From Arenicellales bacterium (lineage in GTDB: Bacteria > Pseudomonadota > Gammaproteobacteria > BMS3Bbin11), in the NCBI GenBank assembly GCA_029287965.1, contig JARFQC010000217.1, positions 1 through 12,808 of the forward strand: DNA of 12,808 bases. The letters are read 5' to 3'. Made by a program: the position numbers and the translations under genes. Under the pieces are notes generated by a model. It saw only the letters and a list, made by a program, of their open reading frames with translations. It made no database searches and was not told the DNA's origin. This document shows positions 1 through 8,229 of this stretch, in pieces (position 1 is the first letter of the stretch; the number at the start of each line of letters is the position of its first letter).

Positions 1-162
1 GATGTATTCGCCGGTGCCAACGCCGGGCTGGTAGTGGCAGAGATAGAACTCGACAGTGAAGATGAACAGCCCGAACTGCCTGGCTGGGCTGGAGAAGAAG
101 TCTCTGAAGACCCCCGCTATTACAACACTGAGCTGTGTCGCCATCCCTATACCCGCTGGTAG
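1..162 (+). CDS. CYTH-domain protein, C-terminal fragment
   Basis: Frame 1 is open from the window edge to a TAG at 160-162, giving 53 residues. They include AGLVVAEIELDSEDE, then PGWAGEEVSEDPRYYNTEL and a final HPYTRW. This is the typical C-terminal end of short bacterial CYTH proteins (the adenylate cyclase class IV / thiamine triphosphatase superfamily), where the acidic E-x-E of the last strands contributes to the metal- and triphosphate-binding tunnel. Characterised short proteobacterial members hydrolyse inorganic tripolyphosphate, but substrates vary and cannot be read from this fragment. The start and the N-terminal ExExK motif lie outside the window. The next gene starts 318 bases downstream, so it is probably a separate transcription unit from sucA. 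The family call is fairly sure; the substrate is not. Confidence 0.8.
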   Translation, partial: DVFAGANAGLVVAEIELDSEDEQPELPGWAGEEVSEDPRYYNTELCRHPYTRW

Positions 163-184
163 CCGGTTACAGCGGTAGATAAGC

Positions 185-215
185 TCTGATTTATTCGCTT
201 TGCGAAACAATCAGA
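185..215. repeat. Hairpin-forming inverted repeat downstream of the CYTH gene
   Basis: TCTGATT (185-191) pairs with AATCAGA (209-215). Inside, TTCGC (194-198) pairs with GCGAA (202-206) around a TTT loop, leaving a 2x2 internal mismatch. It begins 23 bases after the CYTH stop. A run of six T lies at 228-233, but 12 bases beyond the stem, so this is not a textbook intrinsic terminator. It may be a terminator variant, an mRNA 3'-end stabiliser or a dispersed palindromic repeat. Confidence 0.6.
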
Positions 216-235
216 TCTCCCTGCAAGTTTTTTAA

Positions 236-295
236 CGGGGGAAGGGTATGTCATATCAAAAGCTTACTCGTTGCCTCATCAGCAGCCTTCCCCCG
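236..295. repeat. 10-bp perfect GC-rich inverted repeat with a 40-base loop
   Basis: CGGGGGAAGG (236-245) is perfectly complementary to CCTTCCCCCG (286-295), with 40 bases between. A stem this strong in RNA would be stable even with the long loop. No T-run follows on either strand, so it is not an obvious intrinsic terminator. It lies upstream of the proposed sucA promoter, so it may end or process transcripts from upstream, or act in DNA as a protein-binding dyad. Function unknown. Confidence 0.55.
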
Positions 296-343
296 AACCC
301 CCATCCCATGTGAATTAATCAGAGCTTCCCTAGATAATTCCGC

Positions 344-372
344 TTGCCCGCTCATTACACCGGGTCTATGAT
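344..372 (+). promoter_or_regulatory. Candidate sigma70 promoter for sucA-sucB-lpd
   Basis: TTGCCC (344-349, 4/6 to TTGACA) and TATGAT (367-372, 5/6 to TATAAT) are separated by exactly 17 bases. Transcription would start near 379 and give a leader of about 100 bases. A second weaker -10-like TATAAG lies at 393-398 without a good -35. The promoter is predicted from sequence only. Confidence 0.5.
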
Positions 373-460
373 CGTCCACGTGCGGAACTTCATATAAGAG
401 GACTTTGTCCCAACAACAACAGGGTGATCGTTCCCGGTTAACCGTGTTGACCGTAATAGC

Positions 461-466
461 GAGGAG
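461..466 (+). promoter_or_regulatory. Ribosome binding site of sucA (long spacing)
   Basis: GAGGAG (461-466) is the only good Shine-Dalgarno match before the sucA ATG at 481. The 14-base spacer is longer than usual. ATG 481 is nevertheless the first possible start in frame, since an in-frame TAG stands at 457-459 and no ATG, GTG or TTG lies between. An out-of-frame ATG at 467 opens a 5-codon frame (MVSSK) whose TGA (482-484) overlaps the sucA ATG. Confidence 0.5.
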
Positions 467-480
467 ATGGTCAGCAGCAA

Positions 481-3309
481 ATGAATGACACGGCAAAGGT
501 GTTTCATTTCGGCTCGCTAGCGCCGGGCAGCAACAGCGAGTACATAGAGGAACTGTTTGAACAGTACCTCAATGACCCCGCCTCCGTCAGCGACACCTGG
601 CGCAAGCTGTTTTCCAACCTCGACAGAATATCCGACAGTCCGGAGTACATGCCCGTATCGGACGATGAAGTCGAGCTGACCCCTTTCGAAGTTCCCCGGC
701 AGATCAACGGTGACACCCCGGCATTCAAGCAGTCCGCCGTGCTCAGGATGATCAATGCCTACCGCGTTCGCGGACACCAGAACGCGGCCATCGATCCCAT
801 CGGCGCCATGTTGCGCAAGCCGGTACCCGATCTCGATCCGGCCCATCATCATCTTACCGAACAGGACATGGGTACCCGCTTCCATACCGGCTCGCTGTTT
901 GCACCGGACCACCTTGACCTGGCTGACATCATCAACCGGCTGCAAAAGACCTATACCGGCTCGATCGGCGCCGAGTACATGCATATCGTCAACACAGACA
1001 AGAAGCGCTGGATACAACAGCGCCTGGAGTCCAACCTGTCACAGCCGGACTTCAGCCCCGGCAAGCGGGTCCGCATACTCGAACGGCTCACGGCGGCCGA
1101 GGGACTCGAACAATACCTGCACAGCCGCTACGTCGGTCAAAAACGCTTTTCCCTGGAAGGCGGTGAAAGCCTCATTCCGCTGCTGGACCAGCTGCTGCAG
1201 CACAGCGGTGCACTGGGGGTTGAGGAGATCGTCCTTGGCATGGCGCACCGCGGCCGGCTCAATGTTCTGACCAACATCATGGGCAAGTCACCGGCCCTGC
1301 TGTTCCAGGAATTCGAAGGCAAAAAACACGTGCCCTTCGGCTCCGGCGATGTGAAGTACCACATGGGGTTCTCATCGGACATCAACACGCCCGGCGGCGC
1401 ACTGCATTTCGCCCTGTCATTCAATCCGTCGCACCTCGAAGTCATCAACCCGGTCGTGATCGGTTCGGTCAAGGCCCGCCAGCTGCGCCGCAATGACCGC
1501 AACCACGACCAGGTCATGCCGGTACTGATCCATGGCGATGCCGCCTTTTCAGGCCAGGGCGTGGTCATGGAAACCCTCAACATGTCGCTGGCGCGGGGCT
1601 TCCACACCGGCGGAGCGATCCACATCGTCATCAACAACCAGATCGGCTTCACCACCAGCAACCCGATAGATGCCCGTTCAACGGCCTACTGCACAGACGT
1701 AGCCAAGATGGTCGAAGCACCGATCTTCCATGTCAACGGCGACGACCCTGAAGCCGTAGTATTCATTGTCGACCTGGCGATCGACTACCGCATGCGTTTC
1801 AAGCGCGATGTCGTGATCGACATGATCTGCTACCGGCGGCACGGCCACAGCGAAGCAGACGAACCGTCGGTCACCCAGCCGCGCATGTACAGCACGATCA
1901 ATGCCCTGCCTACCACACGCATGCAGTACGCGGACAAGCTGGTCGATGAGGGCCTGCTGAAAGCCGTGCAGGTGGATGAGATCACCGACACCTACCGTCG
2001 CCGCATCCACGCTGAAGAAATTGTCGCGCGCGACATACTGAACGACGTGACGCATGGCTATTCTGTCGACTGGCAAAAATATCGTCGCAGCGGGGAGATA
2101 CCCCGCGTCGATACCACGGTAGAGATCAGCCGGATACAGAAGCTCACGGACAGCCTCCAGCATCTGCCGCGAGGCTTTACCCTGCATCCGCGCGTTGCCC
2201 GGATCATGGAAGACCGCCGCAAGATGGCCGCAGGGGCATTGCGTATCGACTGGGGCTTCGCCGAAACCATGGCCTACGCATCGCTGCTCGATGAAGGCTA
2301 CTGGGTGCGTATCAGCGGGCAGGACTCGGGTCGTGGCACCTTCTTTCACCGCCAGGCCATCCTGCACGATCAGCAATCGGGCGAGATGTTCATCCCGTTG
2401 CAAAACATTCCCGAGCAGAAGCATTACGTGCAGGTCGTCGACTCGCTGCTGTCCGAGGAGGCCGTGCTGGGCTTCGAACTCGGTTATGCCACGGCAGAAC
2501 CCAACGCGCTGGTAGTCTGGGAAGCCCAGTTCGGTGACTTCGCCAATGGTGCGCAGGTCATCATCGATCAGTTCATCAGTTCGGCAGAAAGCAAGTGGGA
2601 TCGCCTCACCGGGCTGGTGATGCTGCTGCCGCACGGCTTCGAAGGCCAGGGCCCGGAACATTCGTCCGCGCGCATGGAGCGCTATTTGCAATTGTGCGCA
2701 GAGGGCAATATGCAGGTTTGCGTGCCGTCAACTCCGGCACAGATCTTTCGCCTGCTGCGTCGCCAGATGCTGCAGCCCTTCCGGCGCCCGCTGGTAGTCA
2801 TGAGCCCGAAGAGCATGCTGCGCAATCCCATGTCCACGTCGACGCTGGAGGATTTGTCACAGGAGTCATTCCTCAAGCTGATACCGGAACAGGATGATCA
2901 CGACCCGGACGCGATACGCCACGTGATCCTGTGTACCGGCAAGGTTTACTATGATTTGTACACCCGCCGCGAGGAGATGGCACTCGACGACACCGTTATT
3001 ATTCGCATAGAGCAGCTGTACCCGTTCCCCCGCCCGATGCTGACAAATACACTGCTGCCCTACAAGCACGCGCGTGTCGTAACGTGGTGCCAGGAAGAAC
3101 CGATGAACCAGGGGGCCTGGTACCAGATTCGTCATCACCTGGAGGCCTGTGCCAGCAACCGCCATACGCTTAAGTATGCCGGACGCGAGGCGTCTGCCGC
3201 CCCCGCTGTTGGCTCGCACGATACCCATGTCGCTCAGCAGCGCCTGCTGGTCGAACAGGCATTGCTGAACAGAAAGTCACCCGCCAGTCACCTTAAAAGT
3301 GCTCCCTGA
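481..3309 (+). CDS. sucA: 2-oxoglutarate dehydrogenase E1 component
   Basis: The thiamine-diphosphate-dependent E1 subunit decarboxylates 2-oxoglutarate and passes the succinyl group to the lipoyl arm of SucB (cytoplasm, TCA cycle). The protein has 942 residues, close to E. coli SucA (933). The N-terminal E2-binding region (YIEELFEQYLNDPASV, about residues 21-36) is intact. The active-site stretch MAHRGRLN has His at 256, NPSHLE has His at 318, and HGDAAFSGQG spans 351-360. The NNQIGFTT block (385-392) and the GDDPEAV to RRHGHSEADEPSVTQP segment (420-467) make up the thiamine-diphosphate/Mg site. A transketolase-like C-terminal half follows (for example LPHGFEGQGPEHSSARMER). It is first in a three-gene operon; its TGA is followed after nine bases by sucB. 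No defect is seen. Long minus-strand open frames overlap it and are coding shadows. Confidence 0.98.
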   Translation: MNDTAKVFHFGSLAPGSNSEYIEELFEQYLNDPASVSDTWRKLFSNLDRISDSPEYMPVSDDEVELTPFEVPRQINGDTPAFKQSAVLRMINAYRVRGHQNAAIDPIGAMLRKPVPDLDPAHHHLTEQDMGTRFHTGSLFAPDHLDLADIINRLQKTYTGSIGAEYMHIVNTDKKRWIQQRLESNLSQPDFSPGKRVRILERLTAAEGLEQYLHSRYVGQKRFSLEGGESLIPLLDQLLQHSGALGVEEIVLGMAHRGRLNVLTNIMGKSPALLFQEFEGKKHVPFGSGDVKYHMGFSSDINTPGGALHFALSFNPSHLEVINPVVIGSVKARQLRRNDRNHDQVMPVLIHGDAAFSGQGVVMETLNMSLARGFHTGGAIHIVINNQIGFTTSNPIDARSTAYCTDVAKMVEAPIFHVNGDDPEAVVFIVDLAIDYRMRFKRDVVIDMICYRRHGHSEADEPSVTQPRMYSTINALPTTRMQYADKLVDEGLLKAVQVDEITDTYRRRIHAEEIVARDILNDVTHGYSVDWQKYRRSGEIPRVDTTVEISRIQKLTDSLQHLPRGFTLHPRVARIMEDRRKMAAGALRIDWGFAETMAYASLLDEGYWVRISGQDSGRGTFFHRQAILHDQQSGEMFIPLQNIPEQKHYVQVVDSLLSEEAVLGFELGYATAEPNALVVWEAQFGDFANGAQVIIDQFISSAESKWDRLTGLVMLLPHGFEGQGPEHSSARMERYLQLCAEGNMQVCVPSTPAQIFRLLRRQMLQPFRRPLVVMSPKSMLRNPMSTSTLEDLSQESFLKLIPEQDDHDPDAIRHVILCTGKVYYDLYTRREEMALDDTVIIRIEQLYPFPRPMLTNTLLPYKHARVVTWCQEEPMNQGAWYQIRHHLEACASNRHTLKYAGREASAAPAVGSHDTHVAQQRLLVEQALLNRKSPASHLKSAP

Positions 3310-3318
3310 GGAATACCG

Positions 3319-4545
3319 ATGAGCCAGGAAATTCGCGTCCCCGCACTGCCCGAGTCCATTGCCGATGCAACGGTGGTTGCACTGCACAAGCAGCCCGGCG
3401 AACCAGTAAAACGAGACGAACCCATACTCGACCTGGAAACGGACAAGGTGGTCCTCGAAGTCCCGGCCCCGCAGGCAGGAGTGCTGACCCGCTATGCCAG
3501 CCAGGTCGGTAACGTGGTCAAACCGGGTGATTTGCTCGCCGTGGTGGATGATGTCGTGGCAGGAAGTCCGGATGCCGCTGACCAGCAAGCACCGGCCGCT
3601 CCACCGGTGGCGGAGACAAGCGACCCGCACAACGCGCTGAGCCCTGCCGCGCGCAAGCTGGCCAGGGAACATGACATCGATACGACATCTATTCACGGCA
3701 GCGGCAAGGACGGCCGCATCACCAAGCAGGACATACTGCAGCATCTATCGGCTGACAGGCCCGGGCAGGACGTGGAAACAACAGTTGCTGCCAGGGCCAG
3801 TGAACCTCCTCCCGAGGTTCCTGTACAACATTCCGCGACATCCGCACGAACTACCCGGCGCGAACCGATGACACGGCTGCGCCAGCGCATTGCCGAGCGA
3901 CTCGTGCAGGTGCAGCATGACTCAGCCATCCTGACCACTTTCAACGAGATCAACATGCAGGCCGTGATGGCGACGCGCAGTCGCCATCGCGATGAATTCG
4001 AGAAACGCTACGGCACTCGGCTGGGCTTCATGTCATTTTTCATCAAGGCCAGCGTTCAGGCACTCAAGCGCTATCCGATCATCAATGCATCTGTAGACGG
4101 CAGCGACATCATCTACCATGACTACTACGACATAGGCATTGCCGTCAGCTCACCGCGCGGCCTGGTTGTGCCGGTAGTGCGCGATGCGGACAAGGCCGGT
4201 TTCGGAGAACTGGAAACACGTATCATTGAATACGCCGGACGCGCCAGGGACGGCACACTGGAGATAGACGACCTCACCGGGGGCACGTTCTCCATCACCA
4301 ATGGCGGCGTGTTCGGTTCAGTCATGTCGACGCCGCTGCTGAACCCGCCGCAGAGCGCCATCCTCGGGATGCACAAGATTCAACAGCGGCCAGTCGTGGA
4401 GAACGGTGAAATCGTTGCTCGGCCGGTCATGTACATTGCATTGTCTTATGACCATCGCATCATCGACGGACGTGAAGCGGTGCAGTTCCTGGTCAGCATC
4501 AAGGAGGCAGTCGAAGATCCGTCCCGGCTGCTGATAGAGCTATGA
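3319..4545 (+). CDS. sucB: Dihydrolipoyllysine succinyltransferase (E2 of 2-oxoglutarate dehydrogenase)
   Basis: The core subunit carries the succinyl group on a lipoyl-lysine and transfers it to CoA. The 408 residues show the full E2 layout. One lipoyl domain comes first (about 2-77), with ETDKVV placing the lipoylated Lys at 43. A Pro/Ala-rich linker leads to the peripheral subunit-binding domain (about 106-140: LSPAARKLAREH and GSGKDGRITKQDIL). A second linker leads to the catalytic domain (about 180-408), with SITNGGVFGS and the active-site HRIIDG (His379, Asp383). A single lipoyl domain is usual for SucB. The start is fixed by GAGGAA at 3308-3313, which overlaps the sucA stop with a 5-base spacer. 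The gene's own TGA overlaps the lpd ATG, so the three genes should be translated together. Confidence 0.98.
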   Translation: MSQEIRVPALPESIADATVVALHKQPGEPVKRDEPILDLETDKVVLEVPAPQAGVLTRYASQVGNVVKPGDLLAVVDDVVAGSPDAADQQAPAAPPVAETSDPHNALSPAARKLAREHDIDTTSIHGSGKDGRITKQDILQHLSADRPGQDVETTVAARASEPPPEVPVQHSATSARTTRREPMTRLRQRIAERLVQVQHDSAILTTFNEINMQAVMATRSRHRDEFEKRYGTRLGFMSFFIKASVQALKRYPIINASVDGSDIIYHDYYDIGIAVSSPRGLVVPVVRDADKAGFGELETRIIEYAGRARDGTLEIDDLTGGTFSITNGGVFGSVMSTPLLNPPQSAILGMHKIQQRPVVENGEIVARPVMYIALSYDHRIIDGREAVQFLVSIKEAVEDPSRLLIEL

Positions 4546-5981
4546 GCAGCGACTTTGACGTCATAGTGATCGGTGCCGGGCCGGCCGGCTATGTATGTGC
4601 TATACGCTGCGCACAACTCGGCCTCAAGACCGCCTGCATCGATGACTGGCTGGACAGCAGTGGCCAGCCGGTACTGGGCGGCACCTGCCTCAATGCCGGC
4701 TGCATCCCTTCCAAGGCACTGCTGGAAAACTCTGAGCATTACGCCTCCCTGAAGGGCCCCGACACCCACCCCGGCATATCCCTGCAAGGACTGTCGCTCG
4801 ACCTGGCAGCAGTACAGCAGGACAAGCAGCGCATCGTTACGGAGCTGACCAACGGCATCGATACATTGTTTTCAAGCAATGGCGTGGAACGCATCAATGG
4901 ACGCGCCACCCTGCATCCTGAGCGCCACGTACATGTCAGCCAGCACGAAAATAATAAAGTCAGGGTATACACGGCGGAACACGTCGTCATTGCCACTGGT
5001 TCACGCCCGATGGACATTCCCGCTGCGCGCATCGACGGACACAGGATTGTTGATTCGACCGGCGCACTGGATTTTGATGACGTACCGGCGCGGCTGGGCA
5101 TAATCGGAGCAGGCGTAATCGGGCTTGAGATGGGCAGTGTATGGAACCGCTACGGATCCGAGGTGACCCTGCTCGAGGCACAGGACATGTTCCTGCCACC
5201 CGTCGACCGCGACATCGCTGCCATTGCACTGGCCGAGTTTCGCAAGCAGGGGCTCGATATCAGGCTTGAAGCCCGGGTGACTGAAACGGTCAACGGTGAT
5301 TCCGGCGTGTGCGTGACATTCAGCCATACGGAAGAAGATCACGAAATGGAATTCGACCGCCTGATCGTCGCTGTGGGTCGCAGTCCATGCAGCGACGAGA
5401 TCACTTCGCCGGAGGTCGAACTCGCCCTGGAACAGGGTGGCAGCATCCACGTCGATGAGCACTGGGAAACCAGTGTGCCCGGCGTGTATGCGATCGGTGA
5501 TGTCATCGCCGGCCCGATGCTGGCGCACAAGGGGTCTGCGGAAGGTACGGCCGTGGCGGAAATCATTGCCGGCCAGCATGGCGAGGTCAATTATGCCAGC
5601 ATACCCGGGGTCATCTATACCGAGCCCGAGCTGGCCTGGACCGGCAGCAGTGAACAGGACTTACGCAATGCCGGCACACCCTACCGCGTCGGCCGCTTCC
5701 CGTTTACTGCATCGGGACGAGCGAGGGCCATGGGCAAAACGGCTGGACTGGTGAAACTGCTGGCCCATCGTGACAGCGACGAAATCCTCGGGGTACACAT
5801 CGTCGGTGAAAACGCCTCCGAGCTGATTGCCGAGGCCGTCATCGCGATGGAGTTTAAAGCGTCCAGCGAAGACCTTGCGCTGACCATTCATGCCCACCCG
5901 ACGCTATCGGAGAGCCTGCATGAAGCCGCACTTTCAGTCTCCGGCCAGGCCATACACGTGGCCAACCGGCGCACGGATTAA
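4542..5981 (+). CDS. lpd: Dihydrolipoamide dehydrogenase (E3)
   Basis: This FAD flavoprotein reoxidises the dihydrolipoyl arm of SucB and reduces NAD+. The 479 residues contain the N-terminal FAD dinucleotide fold (VIVIGAGPAGYVCA), the redox-active disulfide in GGTCLNAGCIPSK (Cys49, Cys54) and the NAD-binding GIIGAGVIGLEMGS (Gly189, Gly191, Gly194). The second FAD motif is VYAIGDVIAGPMLAHK, and the C-terminal HPTLSE supplies the His452-Glu457 dyad. ATG 4542 overlaps the sucB stop by four bases (ATGA), and only a weak Shine-Dalgarno precedes it, so translation is probably coupled to sucB. A dedicated E3 in the suc operon resembles the lpdG arrangement of pseudomonads rather than the E. coli one, where lpd is shared and lies beside aceEF. 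sucCD do not follow. Confidence 0.97.
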   Translation: MSSDFDVIVIGAGPAGYVCAIRCAQLGLKTACIDDWLDSSGQPVLGGTCLNAGCIPSKALLENSEHYASLKGPDTHPGISLQGLSLDLAAVQQDKQRIVTELTNGIDTLFSSNGVERINGRATLHPERHVHVSQHENNKVRVYTAEHVVIATGSRPMDIPAARIDGHRIVDSTGALDFDDVPARLGIIGAGVIGLEMGSVWNRYGSEVTLLEAQDMFLPPVDRDIAAIALAEFRKQGLDIRLEARVTETVNGDSGVCVTFSHTEEDHEMEFDRLIVAVGRSPCSDEITSPEVELALEQGGSIHVDEHWETSVPGVYAIGDVIAGPMLAHKGSAEGTAVAEIIAGQHGEVNYASIPGVIYTEPELAWTGSSEQDLRNAGTPYRVGRFPFTASGRARAMGKTAGLVKLLAHRDSDEILGVHIVGENASELIAEAVIAMEFKASSEDLALTIHAHPTLSESLHEAALSVSGQAIHVANRRTD

Positions 5982-6066
5982 CCAATATCCTGAATCAGGC
6001 CATGTCTATGTTACGGGTGCTGCATGGTAGCCTTGTACTTTCTTGAACATAGCACCAGGTAGATCA

Positions 6067-6432
6067 ATGAAAGCACTCGTACTCGTCGCGCACGGCAGCC
6101 GCCGCGAAGCCTCCAATGATGAAATCCGCGAACTGGCGCAAGCCATGGCCCGGCGAAACAGCGACTTCGACAAGATCTACCCGGGGTTTCTCGAACTGGC
6201 CGAACCCTCCATACCCGATGCGATTCGTACAGCTGCCGCAGACGGTGCAAATGACATCATCGTGATGCCTTACTTCCTCTCTGCCGGCAGGCATGTTGTT
6301 AAGGATATTCCTGCTGAAGTCGACAGCGTACGAGATGAACTCAGTAATATTCCGATTCGGCTTGCGCCTTACCTCGGACAGGCAGACGAACTCATCGACA
6401 TCCTCTTCAACCAGGCAGAAAGCAGCAGTTAG
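6067..6432 (+). CDS. cbiX: CbiX-type sirohydrochlorin chelatase, short form
   Basis: Single-domain type II chelatases of this family insert a divalent metal (Co, Ni or Fe) into sirohydrochlorin for cobalamin, F430 or siroheme. The 121 residues match the small CbiX form, about half the length of the two-domain version. The start KALVLVAHGSRREASN carries His9, and SAGRHVVKDIP carries His76; these two conserved histidines are the metal and catalytic ligands of the family. The motif FLELAEPSIPDAI (41-53) is also typical. I chose ATG 6067, with AGGT at 6057-6060 and a 6-base spacer; an in-frame TTG at 6043 would add eight atypical residues. It lies 85 bases after lpd with no clear terminator or promoter between, so read-through from the suc operon is possible. 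No other tetrapyrrole gene is present, so the metal is unknown. Confidence 0.85.
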   Translation: MKALVLVAHGSRREASNDEIRELAQAMARRNSDFDKIYPGFLELAEPSIPDAIRTAAADGANDIIVMPYFLSAGRHVVKDIPAEVDSVRDELSNIPIRLAPYLGQADELIDILFNQAESSS

Positions 6433-6474
6433 TCAACCCGGCCAACGGCTAGTGTCCGCAAGTTAACCGACTTA

Positions 6475-8229
6475 CTAGATGTAATTGCTCATCCAGGCAA
6501 ACTGGTAAGGTCTAAGCGTGATCTCGCCGGATAGGTTTTCGACGTCTTCGCCACTGATCAGGTCCAGCCAGCGCTGGTTGGCCACCAGGTTGAGATCCGC
6601 CAGGCTAACGACTTGCTCGGTATCAGATATGTTGTGCAAGGCGAAAACGCTTTGCATACGATCGAGGCTTTGGCGCCAGATACCGAATACCTGCGGACCG
6701 AGCTGAAGGGTGAACTGGGTGGCATTGGGATGCAGCGCCCGCTGCTCACGACGAATCTCGATCAGCTTGCGCAGGCGCCGGTAGACACGTGCGTGGTGGC
6801 TGTAATCGTCCTTGAGTTGCGCGGTCGGGTCTTCATAGTCCCACCGGTGACGGTTTATCGAGCGCGCGTGACCGCTCTCTTCCACAGCCTGCTCATCGTT
6901 GTTGGTGCCGAGAAAACTGTGGATGTAAATCGCCGGTATACCTTCCAGTGCCAGCATGATGGCATGGGCACAGACAAAGCGCTGCACCTGCCAGGTATCG
7001 AGTCCGCCGCTGATCGTTCCCTGCATGGCATCGAGCAGGCTGATGTTGATTTCGTAAGGTTTATCCTCACCGTTCTCCGCCTTGCGGGTCGACACCCGAC
7101 CACCGAACGCACGCATCGTGGCGATGAGGCGATCGACTTCCTGGTCATCGAGCAGGCCTTCCACCGGACGCAGGCCAATCCCATCATGCGACGCCAGGAA
7201 GTTCAGGTATGCAGTGCCATTCCGTGGTGGTGGCATACGCATCATCCAGGCCTTCAGGTGCGTGCAGTCGCCACTTACCATGGTATTGAGCAGCAGCGGC
7301 GGAAGGGAGAAGTTATAGATGACATGCGCCTCGTTGGCGTTGCCGAAATAGGCCAGGTTTTCATGGTTGGGTACATTTGTTTCGGTGATGATGACCGCTT
7401 CGGGATCGCGGTACTCGATCAACGAACGCAGCAGCCTGACCATGGTGTGGGTTTCACGCAGGTTGATACAGTTGCTATCAGGTCGCTTCCACAGGAACGC
7501 CACGGCATCAAGGCGGAAGACCTTTACACCGTGATTGATATAGAAGTTAATAATCGAGACGAAGCGGCGCAGCACCTCTGGATTGCGAAAGTTCAGATCG
7601 ACCTGGTCATGGCTGAAGGTGCACCAGACATGGCGTGTACCATTCACTGTCTCGACCTCCCGCAGCAGCGGCGATGACCGCGGCCTGACTACGGCTGACA
7701 GGTCGTCATCGGGATGCGCCTCGACAAAATATCCTTTACCGGGCTCTTTGCCCAGCAGGTAATTCCGAAACCATTCACTTTCGGCGGAACAATGGTTGAT
7801 CACAAGGTCCGCCATCAGGCGGAAGTCCTCGCCAATTGCGGCAATGTCCTTCCAGCTGCCGAGTTGCCTGTTGACTTCAAGGTAGTCGATAACGGAAAAC
7901 CCGTCGTCCGAACTGTAGGGAAAGAAAGGCAGGATATGCACCGTCGTGGTTATGCCATCGAGGTACTTGCGGAGAAATTTGCGCAGCGTCCTGAGCGGTC
8001 GCTTGCCCGACTGGGTGATCGAGTCACCATAGGTAATCAGGACGATATTTTTCTGGTCCCACTTGTTGCTAAACGGATCGGGCGGACTGCAGTGCTTGTC
8101 CAGCTCCATCGTACGCATCAGGCGCCTGGCCAGCTTGCTGCTGTTCTTGTCCGGATAGAGGCGTTCGAGATAGCGGGCTACCGTCTGCAGCATTTCGTCG
8201 CAGGCGCTGTCCTTATCGGCTTTACTCAA
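6475..8229 (-). CDS. GH13_18 sugar phosphorylase, probable glucosylglycerate phosphorylase
   Basis: This 584-residue alpha-amylase-fold enzyme is a retaining phosphorylase of the sucrose phosphorylase subfamily. The GH13 catalytic set is complete: DLVINH (141-146), nucleophile Asp241 in VFRLDAVAF, acid/base Glu283 in IITETN and Asp349 in LASHDG. The phosphorylase hallmark THVHILPFFPYSSDDGFSV-like segment is at about 96-113. Sucrose phosphorylases are usually near 490-500 residues; this length, with its N-terminal extension, is closer to the glucosylglycerate phosphorylases such as E. coli YcjM (about 560). Its position just after the synthase and phosphatase for glucosylglycerate makes glucosylglycerate plus phosphate to glucose 1-phosphate plus glycerate the best prediction. 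The start is TTG, sharing TTGA with the preceding stop, with GAGGAA eight bases upstream. The alternatives are sucrose or sucrose 6-phosphate phosphorylase. The family is certain; the acceptor is inferred. Confidence 0.9.
   Translation of the reverse strand: MSKADKDSACDEMLQTVARYLERLYPDKNSSKLARRLMRTMELDKHCSPPDPFSNKWDQKNIVLITYGDSITQSGKRPLRTLRKFLRKYLDGITTTVHILPFFPYSSDDGFSVIDYLEVNRQLGSWKDIAAIGEDFRLMADLVINHCSAESEWFRNYLLGKEPGKGYFVEAHPDDDLSAVVRPRSSPLLREVETVNGTRHVWCTFSHDQVDLNFRNPEVLRRFVSIINFYINHGVKVFRLDAVAFLWKRPDSNCINLRETHTMVRLLRSLIEYRDPEAVIITETNVPNHENLAYFGNANEAHVIYNFSLPPLLLNTMVSGDCTHLKAWMMRMPPPRNGTAYLNFLASHDGIGLRPVEGLLDDQEVDRLIATMRAFGGRVSTRKAENGEDKPYEINISLLDAMQGTISGGLDTWQVQRFVCAHAIMLALEGIPAIYIHSFLGTNNDEQAVEESGHARSINRHRWDYEDPTAQLKDDYSHHARVYRRLRKLIEIRREQRALHPNATQFTLQLGPQVFGIWRQSLDRMQSVFALHNISDTEQVVSLADLNLVANQRWLDLISGEDVENLSGEITLRPYQFAWMSNYI

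Noticed and set aside
248..313. 21-residue open frame that could be a leader peptide
   Set aside because: It lies upstream of the likely sucA promoter and inside the inverted repeat, has poor SD spacing, and shows no regulatory codon run.
1678..2691. 337-codon minus-strand open frame across sucA
   Set aside because: It lies wholly inside sucA, which is unmistakable; the protein has no recognisable motif and arises from GC-rich codon use.
6043..6066. TTG 6043 as start of cbiX
   Set aside because: CbiX proteins begin directly with the K-x-LVLVAHGSR strand; ATG 6067 has an acceptable SD.
6449..6478. Inverted repeat CTAGT/ACTAG with inner AAGT/ACTT between convergent cbiX and the phosphorylase gene
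   Set aside because: AT-rich, bulged and without a T-run on either strand; too weak to call a terminator.
6613..7677. 354-codon plus-strand open frame across the phosphorylase gene
   Set aside because: The opposite strand encodes a complete GH13_18 enzyme; this frame is low in recognisable structure and has no binding site.
6475..8229. Calling the GH13 gene a plain alpha-amylase or sucrose phosphorylase
   Set aside because: The subfamily is that of phosphorylases, its length exceeds the usual sucrose phosphorylase, and its operon partners make glucosylglycerate, so that substrate is the better guess.
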